NCBI RefSeq assembly: GCF_000802965.1
Contig: NZ_JSAK01000021.1
Location: 33,730-97,729, forward strand
From: Pseudomonas fluorescens
GTDB taxonomy: Bacteria; Pseudomonadota; Gammaproteobacteria; Pseudomonadales; Pseudomonadaceae
Direction: 5' to 3'
Length of the DNA stretch: 64,000 bases
In this document: positions 44,125 to 52,422 of the stretch, piece after piece
Layout of the letters: every line of letters begins with the position of its first letter
Numbering within the stretch: the first letter of the stretch is position 1
Made by a program: the position numbers and the translations under genes
Notes under the pieces: generated by a model
What the model saw: only the letters and a program-made list of their open reading frames with translations
Told to the model about the DNA's origin: nothing
Database searches by the model: none

Positions 44125-45399
44125 ATGCAGCAAGAGTTCAACGATCCGCTCTGGCGCACGGTGCTGTCCGGCGCGCAGATGCTGTTCGTGGCCTTCGGCG
44201 CCCTGGTGTTGATGCCGCTGATTACCGGCCTCGACCCGAACGTGGCGCTGTTTACCGCTGGCCTGGGGACGATCCTGTTCCAGATCGTCACCGGGCGTCA
44301 GGTGCCAGTGTTCCTGGCATCGAGCTTTGCGTTCATCACCCCGATCATTCTCGCCAAGGGCCAGTTCGGCCTGGCCGCGACCATGGGCGGCGTGATGGCG
44401 GCCGGTTTCGTCTACACCTTCCTCGGCCTGGCCGTGAAGATTAAAGGCACCGGTTTCATCGACCGCCTGCTGCCACCGGTGGTGATCGGTCCGGTGATCA
44501 TTTCCATCGGCCTGGCCATGGCTCCGATTGCCGCCAACATGGCAATGGGCAAGGCTGGCGATGGTAGCGAGCTGATTCATTACCAGACCGCCATGCTGAT
44601 CTCGATGCCAGCGCTGCTGACCACCCTGATCGTCGCGGTGTTCGGCAAAGGCATTTTCCGCCTGGTGCCGATCATTTCCGGCGTTCTGGTAGGGTTTGGA
44701 ATGGCGTTCTATTTCGGCGTGGTCGACACGGCGAAGATCGCCGCTGCACCGTGGTTCGCCATCCCGAATTTCACCGCGCCGGAATTCAACTGGCAGGCGA
44801 TTCTGTTCATCGTTCCAGTAGCCTTGGCCCCGGCCATCGAGCACATCGGCGGTGTGATTGCCGTGGGGAGCGTGACCGGTCGCGATTATCTGAAAAAACC
44901 CGGCCTGCACCGCACGCTGCTCGGCGATGGCATTGCCACCACCGCAGCCGGCCTGTTCGGCGGTCCACCCAACACCACTTATGCCGAAGTGACTGGCGCG
45001 GTGATGCTGACCAAGAACTACAACCCGAAAATCATGACCTGGGCGGCGATCTTCGCCATCAGCCTGGCGTTTATCGGCAAGTTCGGTGCGCTGCTGCAAA
45101 GCATTCCGGTGCCGGTGATGGGCGGGATTCTGTGCCTGTTGTTCGGTTCGATTGCGGCGGTGGGGATGAACACGCTGATCCGCCACAAGATCGATCTGGG
45201 CGAAGCACGCAATCTGGTGATCGTCTCGGTGACCCTGGTGTTCGGGATTGGCGGCGTACTGGTCGGCACCGGCACCGGTCCGGACGACTTCGGCCTCAAA
45301 GGCATCGCGCTGTGCGCGGTGGTGGCAATTGCGCTGAACCTGATCCTGCCGGGCAACGACAGCTGGAAGCACAAGAAGGCGGATGAGCCGCTGCTGTAA
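44125..45399 (+). CDS. uraA: Uracil-xanthine/uracil permease UraA (NCS2)
   Basis: 424 aa, ATG 44125 with AAGGACG upstream (a GTG two codons earlier overlaps the upp stop and is less likely). About 14 membrane segments; GTGFIDRLLPPVVIGPVIISIGLAM, VPVALAPAIEHIGGVIAVGSVTGRDYL and GLFGGPPNTTYAEVTGAVMLTKNYNPKIMT are NCS2 nucleobase transporter signatures. Proton-coupled uracil uptake for Upp. Confidence 0.95.
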   Translation: MQQEFNDPLWRTVLSGAQMLFVAFGALVLMPLITGLDPNVALFTAGLGTILFQIVTGRQVPVFLASSFAFITPIILAKGQFGLAATMGGVMAAGFVYTFLGLAVKIKGTGFIDRLLPPVVIGPVIISIGLAMAPIAANMAMGKAGDGSELIHYQTAMLISMPALLTTLIVAVFGKGIFRLVPIISGVLVGFGMAFYFGVVDTAKIAAAPWFAIPNFTAPEFNWQAILFIVPVALAPAIEHIGGVIAVGSVTGRDYLKKPGLHRTLLGDGIATTAAGLFGGPPNTTYAEVTGAVMLTKNYNPKIMTWAAIFAISLAFIGKFGALLQSIPVPVMGGILCLLFGSIAAVGMNTLIRHKIDLGEARNLVIVSVTLVFGIGGVLVGTGTGPDDFGLKGIALCAVVAIALNLILPGNDSWKHKKADEPLL

Positions 45400-45411
45400 A
45401 AGGTGATCCCC

Positions 45412-45524
45412 TGTGGCGAGGGAGCTTGCTCCCGCTGGGTCGCGAAGCGGCCCCAAAATTCTCGCAGTCAATGAAGATTTTGTGAGTGCTGCGCACTCAA
45501 GCGGGAGCAAGCTCCCTCGCCACG
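45412..45524. repeat. REP palindrome, TGTGGCGAGGGAGCTTGCTCCCGCT family
   Basis: TGTGGCGAGGGAGCTTGCTCCCGCTGGGTCGCGAAGCGGCCCC and the inverted GCACTCAAGCGGGAGCAAGCTCCCTCGCCACG. It sits between the convergent uraA and hemH genes and is followed by no visible terminator. Confidence 0.85.
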
Positions 45525-45534
45525 GGTTGTATCC

Positions 45535-46560
45535 CTACAGGGCCAACGGCGCTCGCTCACACAACGTGTTCAACGCCCGCGCCCAATGCGGGTCATCGTT
45601 GAGACACGGCACCAGCACCAACTCCTCTCCTCCCGCTTCGCGGAACTGTTCCTTCCCGCGATCACCAATCTCTTCCAGTGTCTCGATGCAATCGGCCACG
45701 AATGCCGGGCACATCACCAGCAGCTTTTTCACACCACTTTTAGCCAATTCGTCGAGGCGCGCCTCGGTGTAGGGTTCAATCCATTTGGCGCGACCCAGAC
45801 GCGACTGGAAAGACACCGACCACTTGCCGTCCGGCAGGCCCATGCGCTTGGCAAATTCAGCCGCGCTACGCAGGCATTGGGCGCGATAACAGGTCGCCAG
45901 GGAGGCAGGCGAAGCATTCTTGCAGCAATCCTCATTCTTGAAGCAATGCTGGCCGGTCGGATCGAGCTTGGTCAGGTGCCGCTCAGGCAACCCGTGAAAG
46001 CTCAACAGCAGATGATCGAAATCCTGTGCCAGATGCGGTTTGCTGGTGGCCACCAAAGCGTCGAGGTATTCCGGTTGATCGTAGAACGGCTGGAGGATCG
46101 ACAACTTCAAGTTGAGTTTCTTCTCCCGCAGTACGCGTTTGGCTTCTTCGATCACCGTGGTTGTAGTGCTGTCCGCGAACTGTGGATAAAGCGGCGCCAA
46201 CGTGACCTTCTTCACGCCCTGCGTCACCAGACGCAACAGCGTCGATTCAATCGACGGTTCGCCGTAGCGCATCGCCAGTTCAACCGGGCCGTGATGCCAC
46301 TGGGAAGTCATGGCTTGTTGCAAGCGACGACTGAGCACTACCAGTGGCGAGCCCTCCTTCCACCAGATCGAGGCGTAGGCATGGGCCGACTGCTCGGGGC
46401 GCTTGATCAGGATCAGCGACACCAACAGACGCCGCACCGGCCAGGGCAGGTCAATCACATGCGGGTCCATCAGAAACTGATTGAGGTAGCTGCGCACATC
46501 CGCCACCGAGGTGGAGGCAGGTGAGCCCAGGTTGACCAGAAGCAACGCGTGATCTGTCAT
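45535..46560 (-). CDS. hemH: Ferrochelatase
   Basis: 341 aa, ATG 46560 giving MTDHALLLVNLGSP, the standard start. Motifs include LLSFHGLPERH (catalytic His) and SVSFQSRLGRAKWIEPYTE; the C-terminal part includes VMCPAFVADCIETLEEIG. It inserts Fe2+ into protoporphyrin IX, the last step of haem synthesis, at the inner membrane surface. It is 13 bp after the TIGR01777 gene and probably co-transcribed with it. Confidence 0.95.
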   Translation of the reverse strand: MTDHALLLVNLGSPASTSVADVRSYLNQFLMDPHVIDLPWPVRRLLVSLILIKRPEQSAHAYASIWWKEGSPLVVLSRRLQQAMTSQWHHGPVELAMRYGEPSIESTLLRLVTQGVKKVTLAPLYPQFADSTTTTVIEEAKRVLREKKLNLKLSILQPFYDQPEYLDALVATSKPHLAQDFDHLLLSFHGLPERHLTKLDPTGQHCFKNEDCCKNASPASLATCYRAQCLRSAAEFAKRMGLPDGKWSVSFQSRLGRAKWIEPYTEARLDELAKSGVKKLLVMCPAFVADCIETLEEIGDRGKEQFREAGGEELVLVPCLNDDPHWARALNTLCERAPLAL

Positions 46561-46573
46561 GCAACGTCCTATT

Positions 46574-47476
46574 TCAGAGGCGGCTGGACAGGTCGTCCAG
46601 GGCCGCGCGCAAATCAGTGAACTGGAAAGTGAAACCCGCTTCCAGCAGCCGCGCCGGAACAGCCTTCTGGCCCCCCAGCAACAACAGTGACAACTCACCC
46701 AGAGCCACTTTCAAGGCCAGGGCCGGCATCGGCATGAACGCCGGGCGGTGCAGTACGCTGCCCAGGGTTTTGGCAAACTCGCTGTTGCGTACCGGCTTCG
46801 GTGCGCACGCATTATATGGACCGCTGGCGTCATTGCGATGCAGAAGAAAATCAATCAGGGCGATTTGGTCGTTGATATGGATCCACGGCATCCACTGCCG
46901 ACCATTGCCAATCGGCCCGCCCAGCCCCCACTTGAACGGCAACAGCAGCCGCGACAAAAAGCCGCCCTCGGCTGACAACACCAACCCGGTGCGAATCAGA
47001 ATGACACGAATGCCCGAGGCCTCGGCACGCTGCGCGGTTTCTTCCCAGGCGATGCACAACTGGCTGGCAAAATCATCGATGACGGGCGGCGATTGCTCGG
47101 TCAATTCCCGTTCGCCACCGTCGCCGTACCAGCCAACGGCGGAACCTGAAATCAGCACCTGAGGTTTTTGCTCGCGGCTTTCCAGCCACGCCAGGAGGTT
47201 TTCAGTCAGCGTGATCCGGCTGCTCCAGAGCAGTGCTTTGCGCTTGGAAGTCCAGGGTCGATCGGCGATCGGTGCACCGGCCAGATTGACGACTGCATCA
47301 ACCGCCTCCTGCCCTACATCTTCCAGCCGGGCGATTCCTCGCACCTGTGGGTCACAGATTTTCGCGACTTTTTCTGGCGTCCGACTCAGGACCGTCAGGC
47401 GATGCCCCTGGCCCAACCAGTGTCGACAGAGCTGACGTCCTATCAAACCAGTACCGCCGGTCAGCAATATGTGCAT
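46574..47476 (-). CDS. TIGR01777 family NAD-dependent epimerase/dehydratase
   Basis: 300 aa extended SDR. Rossmann motif ILLTGGTGLIGRQLC at the N-terminus; VLISGSAVGWYGDGGE and PFKWGLGGPIGNGRQWMPWIHINDQ are TIGR01777/YfcH-type signatures. The family function is unsettled. It shares the 198-bp divergent region with the FAD oxidoreductase gene, which contains a candidate light-regulator operator, so both may be co-regulated. Confidence 0.88.
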   Translation of the reverse strand: MHILLTGGTGLIGRQLCRHWLGQGHRLTVLSRTPEKVAKICDPQVRGIARLEDVGQEAVDAVVNLAGAPIADRPWTSKRKALLWSSRITLTENLLAWLESREQKPQVLISGSAVGWYGDGGERELTEQSPPVIDDFASQLCIAWEETAQRAEASGIRVILIRTGLVLSAEGGFLSRLLLPFKWGLGGPIGNGRQWMPWIHINDQIALIDFLLHRNDASGPYNACAPKPVRNSEFAKTLGSVLHRPAFMPMPALALKVALGELSLLLLGGQKAVPARLLEAGFTFQFTDLRAALDDLSSRL

Positions 47477-47603
47477 GACTTCTTCCTCGCGTGGCGTTTT
47501 ACCCTGATCACTAGTCTATTTTTATAAGCAAGGGATCTTTTGGTATCGGGCAGGCTCTGTGTTTAACAATAGGCCAAGCTGCCAGAACAAGAACGCTAAA
47601 AGT

Positions 47604-47627
47604 TATACCAAAAAACAATATTGTACA
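47604..47627. promoter_or_regulatory. Candidate class II LitR operator before the FAD oxidoreductase
   Basis: TATACC (47604-47609), N12, TGTACA (47622-47627). This fits the consensus T(G/A)TACA-N12-TGTACA, which I recall for P. putida class II LitR regulators, with one mismatch. A further TGTACA half-site lies at 47649-47654. A plausible promoter TTGTAC (47621-47626), N17, TAGTCT (47644-47649) overlaps it, as expected of a repressor operator. Confidence 0.6.
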
Positions 47628-47674
47628 GGTTTCAACCCCGGCGTAGTCTGTACAGAAAGGTAAACGAGGCCCTT

Positions 47675-48661
47675 ATGACTGTACCTATCGCAATCATCGG
47701 CACCGGCATAGCCGGGCTCTCAGCCGCGCAAGCCCTGACAGATGCAGGGCATGTCGTGCAACTTTTCGATAAAAGCCGCGGCAGTGGCGGACGCATGTCG
47801 AGCAAGCGCAGCGATGCGGGTGCCCTGGACATGGGTGCGCAATATTTCACCGCTCGCGATCGCCGCTTTGTGACCGAAGTCCAGCGCTGGCAAGCCAATG
47901 GCTGGGTCGCCGAATGGACGCCGCAGCTTTACACCTTCCATGGCGGCCAGCTCAATCTGTCGCCGGACGAACAGACGCGCTGGGTCGGCACGCCCCGCAT
48001 GAGCGCGATCACCCGCGCGTTGATCGGCGACCTCGAAGTACATTTCGCCTGCCGGATCACCGAGGTCTATCGCGGCGAAGAACATTGGCATTTACAGGAC
48101 GCCGAAGGCTTCACCCACGGGCCGTTCAGTCATGTCGTGATCGCGACGCCCGCCCCACAAGCGACTGCCTTGCTGGCCTCTGCGCCAAAACTCGCCGGTG
48201 CCGCCGCCGGGGTGAAAATGGATCCGACCTGGGCCGTCGCACTGGCGTTCGAAACGCCGCTGGACACTCCCATGGAAGGCTGCTTCGTGCAAGACAGCCC
48301 CCTCGACTGGCTGGCCCGCAACCGTAGCAAACCCGGGCGCGACAACACCCTCGACACTTGGGTGTTGCACGCCACCAGCGCCTGGAGCCGGCAACACATC
48401 GACCTGCCGAAAGAAGCGGTGATCGAGCAACTGCACGGCGCATTCGCCGAACTGCTGCACAGCGCCATGCCAGCCCCATCCTTCAGTCTCGCCCACCGCT
48501 GGCTCTACGCCCGCCCCGCCACCAGCCACGAATGGGGCACCCTGGCCGATGCCGATCTGGGACTGTATGCCTGCGGCGACTGGTGCCTGTCCGGGCGTGT
48601 CGAAGGGGCTTGGCTGAGCGGTCAGGAAGCCGCCCGCCGCCTGCATGAGCACCTGCAGTGA
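47675..48661 (+). CDS. Renalase-like NAD(P)/FAD-dependent oxidoreductase
   Basis: 328 aa, ATG 47675 with GAGG upstream. FAD-binding IAIIGTGIAGLSAAQALTDAGH and QLFDKSRGSGGRMSSKRSD at the N-terminus, and the second FAD segment YACGDWCLSGRVEGAWLSGQEAA near the C-terminus, typical of renalase/amine-oxidase-like proteins. The actual substrate is unknown. It begins a short transcription unit with a coupled Trp-rich gene. Confidence 0.85.
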   Translation: MTVPIAIIGTGIAGLSAAQALTDAGHVVQLFDKSRGSGGRMSSKRSDAGALDMGAQYFTARDRRFVTEVQRWQANGWVAEWTPQLYTFHGGQLNLSPDEQTRWVGTPRMSAITRALIGDLEVHFACRITEVYRGEEHWHLQDAEGFTHGPFSHVVIATPAPQATALLASAPKLAGAAAGVKMDPTWAVALAFETPLDTPMEGCFVQDSPLDWLARNRSKPGRDNTLDTWVLHATSAWSRQHIDLPKEAVIEQLHGAFAELLHSAMPAPSFSLAHRWLYARPATSHEWGTLADADLGLYACGDWCLSGRVEGAWLSGQEAARRLHEHLQ

Positions 48662-48873
48662 ACCGCATCAACCCGAGCAAATTGCTGCTGTCGAAATGGA
48701 CAGCAGCCCACCCGCAAAACCGCGAAAAACACTTTTTGGTGACCGAGTTGTTCCGCGATGAGGAAGGAACAGTCGTGGACATCGAATTGCAGGCGGTGCT
48801 GACCAAACGCAGTGAGCGATTGGCATGGCAAGACCTCTCCAATCACGAGCACTGGAAGTTCGGCTGGGTGTAG
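48658..48873 (+). CDS. TIGR02450 family Trp-rich protein
   Basis: 71 aa, GTG 48658 overlapping the upstream stop by three bases, which implies translational coupling. SKWTAAHPQNREKHFLVTELFRDEEG and a Trp-rich end (LAWQDLSNHEHWKFGWV) match the TIGR02450 pattern. The TAG stop is provided by a REP element. Function unknown. Confidence 0.82.
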   Translation: MNRINPSKLLLSKWTAAHPQNREKHFLVTELFRDEEGTVVDIELQAVLTKRSERLAWQDLSNHEHWKFGWV

Positions 48874-48950
48874 GAGCTGCCGCAGGCTGAGATCTTTTGA
48901 TCTCGTTTTTAAAGTAACCTCAAAAGATCGCAGCCTGCGGCAGCTCCTAA
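48869..48950. repeat. REP palindrome overlapping the Trp-rich gene stop
   Basis: TGTAGGAGCTGCCGCAGGCTGAGATCTTTTGATC and the inverted CAAAAGATCGCAGCCTGCGGCAGCTCCTA. The TAG in the left arm is the stop codon of the upstream gene. Confidence 0.82.
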
Positions 48951-48965
48951 AGGTACGCCGAAACC

Positions 48966-48989
48966 TATACAAATAATTTGACACGTACA
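48966..48989. promoter_or_regulatory. Candidate class II LitR operator 1, over the -35 of the photolyase operon promoter
   Basis: TATACA (48966-48971), N12, CGTACA (48984-48989), one mismatch from T(G/A)TACA-N12-TGTACA. It covers the -35 element TTGACA (48978-48983). Confidence 0.6.
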
Positions 48990-49005
48990 CCTTTGAATCT
49001 ATGAT
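48978..49005 (+). promoter_or_regulatory. Near-consensus sigma70 promoter for DUF523-litR-phr
   Basis: TTGACA (48978-48983), 16 bp, TATGAT (49000-49005). Very strong hexamers; the two candidate operators flank and overlap it. Confidence 0.7.
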
Positions 49006-49015
49006 GAACCTATGT

Positions 49016-49039
49016 TGTACAGACTTATCAGTCTGTACA
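49016..49039. promoter_or_regulatory. Candidate class II LitR operator 2, perfect TGTACA-N12-TGTACA
   Basis: TGTACA (49016-49021), N12, TGTACA (49034-49039), an exact match. It lies just after the promoter, over the expected transcription start. Confidence 0.75.
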
Positions 49040-49062
49040 GGTTTAGATTCCGAGGTTCCTCA

Positions 49063-50022
49063 ATGTCTCTACCACCCGCCAAACCGAAAATCGCCATCAG
49101 CGCCTGCCTGATGGGCGCCGAGGTTCGTTACAACGGCGGGCACAAGGCATCGCGACTGTGCAGCCAGATTCTCACCGACTACTTCGATTTCGTTCCGGTC
49201 TGTCCGGAGGTCGCCATCGGCTTGGGCATTCCGCGCGAGCCGATTCGACTGGTGGGTGATCCGCATCAACCCGAAGCTGTCGGGACGGTGGACCGCGAGC
49301 TAAATGTCACCCGTCCACTGGCCGATTACGCTCGGACAATGGCGGCGGAGCTGGGCGATATCTGCGGTTACATCTTCATGCAGAAATCCCCGTCTTGCGG
49401 GTTGGAACGAGTCAAGGTCTATCACGCCAACGGCGCACCGGTGGACGGTGGTGGCCGAGGCATTTATGCCCAGGCGTTCTGCGCCTTGCAGCCTGATTTG
49501 CCAGTGGAAGAAGACGGCCGACTCAATGACCCGGTGCTGCGGGAGAACTTCCTCACCCGCGTATTGGCCTACAGTGCCTGGCAGCAATTGTTGCAAGAAG
49601 GCCTGAGTCGCCGCGGCCTCACTGACTTTCACTCGCGCTACAAATACTTGCTGATGGCCCACAACCCGCTGCAATACAAAACCCTGGGTAATTTATTGGG
49701 CAACATGGGCAGCAGCGACCCGAAAGAACTCGGCCCACGCTACTTCAGCGAATTGATGGCCGCCCTGAAAAAGTGCGCCACCCGCCGCACCCATACCAAC
49801 GTCTTGCAACACATCAGCGGCTACCTGAAACAGGCGATCAGCGCCGAAGACAAGCAGGAAATGCAACACGTGATCGGCCAGTACCGCCACGGCATCGTGC
49901 CGCTGGTGGTGCCGCTGACGCTGCTCAAGCATCACTTTCGCCAGCACCCGGACCCGTACATTGCGCAACAGGTTTACCTGCAACCGCATCCGGAAAATCT
50001 CAGCCTGCGTAACGCCATCTGA
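49063..50022 (+). CDS. DUF523 and DUF1722 domain protein (YbgA-like)
   Basis: 319 aa, ATG 49063 with CGAGG upstream. The N-terminal DUF523 domain starts KIAISACLMGAEVRYNGGHKAS, with cysteines near 14, 31 and 43 and SPSCGLERVKVY; the C-terminal DUF1722 domain has DFHSRYKYLLMAHNPLQYKTLGNLLG and TRRTHTNVLQHISGYLKQAIS. Often found next to photolyase genes, so a role in light responses or repair is likely. First gene of a three-to-five gene unit. Confidence 0.87.
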   Translation: MSLPPAKPKIAISACLMGAEVRYNGGHKASRLCSQILTDYFDFVPVCPEVAIGLGIPREPIRLVGDPHQPEAVGTVDRELNVTRPLADYARTMAAELGDICGYIFMQKSPSCGLERVKVYHANGAPVDGGGRGIYAQAFCALQPDLPVEEDGRLNDPVLRENFLTRVLAYSAWQQLLQEGLSRRGLTDFHSRYKYLLMAHNPLQYKTLGNLLGNMGSSDPKELGPRYFSELMAALKKCATRRTHTNVLQHISGYLKQAISAEDKQEMQHVIGQYRHGIVPLVVPLTLLKHHFRQHPDPYIAQQVYLQPHPENLSLRNAI

Positions 50023-50963
50023 TGAAAGCCACACTCGACGCCAGCGCCAGTGAAGACCTCGGCAGCGACTTCAAGAAAGCGCTCGACGAAGGCTGGTTGC
50101 CGATCCGTGAAGTGGCGCGGCAGACGGGCGTCAACGCCGTCACCTTGCGCGCCTGGGAGCGGCGTTATGGCTTGATCGTGCCGCAACGCACGCCCAAGGG
50201 GCATCGACTGTTCTCGGTCGAACATGTGCAACGCATCATGACCATCCTTACCTGGCTCAACCGTGGCGTCGCTGTCAGCCAGGTCAAGCAACTGCTCGAC
50301 ACCCCGCAAGCCTTTGACCAATCCGGGGAAAACGACTGGCAACTGCTGCGCCGGACGTTGCTGCAAGCGGTCACCCAACTGAATGAACGCACCCTGGATG
50401 ACACCGTCAACCAGGCCATGGCGCTGTATCCGCCGCGGACCTTGTGCGAACAATTGCTGATGCCAATGCTGACGGATCTGGAGCAACGCTGGCAGGGCCA
50501 GTTCGGCGCGCAGATGGAGCGAGTGTTTTTTTACTCCTGGCTACGCAGCAAATTTGGCGCGCGCATCTACCATAACAATCGTCAGTTACACACCGCGCCA
50601 CTATTGCTGATCAATCAGTCGGACCTGCCACTGGAACCCAATCTGTGGCTGACCGCGTGGCTGATCAGCAGCGCCGATTGCCCGGTGCAGGTGTTCGACT
50701 GGCCACTGCCCGCCGGCGAACTGGCGATGGCTGTCGATCATCTGCAAGCCCGCGGCGTACTGCTGTATTCCAGCAAAGCCATCAACCTTACGCAGCTGAC
50801 GAAACTTTTGAATGGCGTCAGTTGCCCAAAAATGATCGCCGGCCCAACGGTGCGCATCCACCACACCGAGTTGTCCGTCAAAACATTCGTAATTGCTGAT
50901 TTGTATCTCGCTGAAGATCCCTTGTCGGCCCACCAGGTCCTGATTCAGCGAGAGTTAATTTAA
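50022..50963 (+). CDS. MerR-family regulator of the class II LitR/CarH type
   Basis: 313 aa, ATG overlapping the previous stop (TGATG). The N-terminal MerR HTH is IREVARQTGVNAVTLRAWERRYGLIVPQRTPKGHRLFSVEHVQRIM; a helical domain follows and a Rossmann-like C-terminal part. No DxHxxG motif for B12 binding is visible, unlike photosensing CarH/LitR, so it more resembles the class II proteins that depend on a separate light sensor. It probably represses its own operon and the divergent one through the TGTACA sites. Confidence 0.88.
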   Translation: MKATLDASASEDLGSDFKKALDEGWLPIREVARQTGVNAVTLRAWERRYGLIVPQRTPKGHRLFSVEHVQRIMTILTWLNRGVAVSQVKQLLDTPQAFDQSGENDWQLLRRTLLQAVTQLNERTLDDTVNQAMALYPPRTLCEQLLMPMLTDLEQRWQGQFGAQMERVFFYSWLRSKFGARIYHNNRQLHTAPLLLINQSDLPLEPNLWLTAWLISSADCPVQVFDWPLPAGELAMAVDHLQARGVLLYSSKAINLTQLTKLLNGVSCPKMIAGPTVRIHHTELSVKTFVIADLYLAEDPLSAHQVLIQRELI

Positions 50964-50976
50964 CGTGGAAACCACC

Positions 50977-52422
50977 ATGCAACTGATCTGGCTGCGCAGC
51001 GACTTGCGCCTGAATGACAACACCGCCCTCTCGCACGCTACAGCGCGCGGGCCGAGCGTCGCGGTGTATCTGGTGAGTCCGGAGCAATGGCTGGAACACG
51101 ACGATGCGCCGTGCAAAGTGGATTTCTGGTTACGCAACTTGAAAGAGTTGAGCCAGGCGCTGGCTGAACTGAACATTCCCCTGCTGATTCGCACGGCCCC
51201 GCGCTGGGATGATGCGCCGAAGGTGCTGCTCGATCTGTGCCGGCATTTGAAGATTGGCGCTGTGCATTTCAACGAAGAATATGGCGTCCATGAAGCCCGC
51301 CGTGACGCGGCAGTAACCGAGGTTCTGCACGCCCAGGGCATTGAGGTTCAGAGCTACCTTGATCAACTGTTTTTCAAGCCTGGCAGTGTGCTGACCAAAA
51401 CCGGCACTTATTTCCAGGTTTTCAGCCAGTTCCGCAAGGTCTGCTACGAACGCCTGCACCGGTCGTTGCCGCGCCTGGTCAGCACGCCAACGGTTCAAGC
51501 ACCCTTGAACATCACCAGCGACGCCATCCCGCTACACATTCAGGGTTTCGATACACCGACCGAAAGCCTGCGCGCGCTGTGGCCGGCCGGCGAGGTCGAA
51601 GCCCGGCGCCGCCTCGACATCTTTACCGACGCGCAAATCGACTATTACCAAAGCGAACGAGACTTCCCGGCGAAACCCGGAACCAGCCAACTTTCGCCTT
51701 ACCTCGCCGCCGGGGTGATTTCCCCCCGACAATGCCTGCATGCCGCTCTGCAAGGCAATCAGGGCGAATTCGACAGCGGAAATGTCGGAACCGTGACCTG
51801 GATCAATGAATTGTTATGGCGCGAGTTTTATAAACACATTTTGGTGGGTTACCCACGGGTTTCCCGGCATCGTGCTTTCCGCCCGGAGACAGAAGCCCTC
51901 GCCTGGCGCGACGCTCCTGAAGAACTCGCAGCCTGGCAGCAGGCACGCACCGGCCTGCCGATCATCGATGCGGCCATGCGCCAATTGCTGGAAACCGGCT
52001 GGATGCACAACCGTTTGCGCATGGTGGTGGCGATGTTCCTGACCAAGAACCTGTTGATCGACTGGCGTGAAGGCGAACGCTTTTTCATGCGGCACCTGAT
52101 CGATGGCGACCTCGCGGCGAACAACGGTGGCTGGCAATGGAGTTCATCCACCGGCACCGATTCGGCACCGTACTTCAGGATTTTCAATCCGTTGAGTCAG
52201 TCGGAAAAATTCGACGCCGAAGGCGTGTTCATCAAACACTGGTTGCCAGAACTCAACGAGTTGAATAAAAAAGAAGTGCATAACCCGGCGAACATGGGCG
52301 GGTTGTTCGGCGTTACCGATTATCCTTCACCCATCGTTAATCTAAGTGCGTCTCGCGAACGCGCACTGGCTGCCTTCAAGAATCTGCCGTCACGGCAAAA
52401 TGCCGGAGGTGACTTTGAATAG
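50977..52422 (+). CDS. phr: Deoxyribodipyrimidine photolyase
   Basis: 481 aa. The ATG at 50977 starts MQLIWLRSDLRLNDNTAL, the usual start; a GTG four codons earlier is possible. FAD-site segments include GTVTWINELLWREFYKHILVGYPRVSRHRAFRPE and, with the DNA-binding WMHNRLRMVVAMFLTKNLLIDWREGERFFMRHLIDGDLAANNGGWQWSSSTGTDSAPYFRIFNP, leave no doubt. It repairs cyclobutane pyrimidine dimers using blue light. It overlaps the following small ORF by 8 bp. Confidence 0.96.
   Translation: MQLIWLRSDLRLNDNTALSHATARGPSVAVYLVSPEQWLEHDDAPCKVDFWLRNLKELSQALAELNIPLLIRTAPRWDDAPKVLLDLCRHLKIGAVHFNEEYGVHEARRDAAVTEVLHAQGIEVQSYLDQLFFKPGSVLTKTGTYFQVFSQFRKVCYERLHRSLPRLVSTPTVQAPLNITSDAIPLHIQGFDTPTESLRALWPAGEVEARRRLDIFTDAQIDYYQSERDFPAKPGTSQLSPYLAAGVISPRQCLHAALQGNQGEFDSGNVGTVTWINELLWREFYKHILVGYPRVSRHRAFRPETEALAWRDAPEELAAWQQARTGLPIIDAAMRQLLETGWMHNRLRMVVAMFLTKNLLIDWREGERFFMRHLIDGDLAANNGGWQWSSSTGTDSAPYFRIFNPLSQSEKFDAEGVFIKHWLPELNELNKKEVHNPANMGGLFGVTDYPSPIVNLSASRERALAAFKNLPSRQNAGGDFE

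Noticed and set aside
33704..45524. Recurrent GTGGCGAGGGAGCTTGCTCCCGC copies as a possible CRISPR or IS signal
   Set aside because: Copies are isolated, kilobases apart, arranged as inverted pairs with different centres, and no cas or transposase genes are nearby; they are REP elements.
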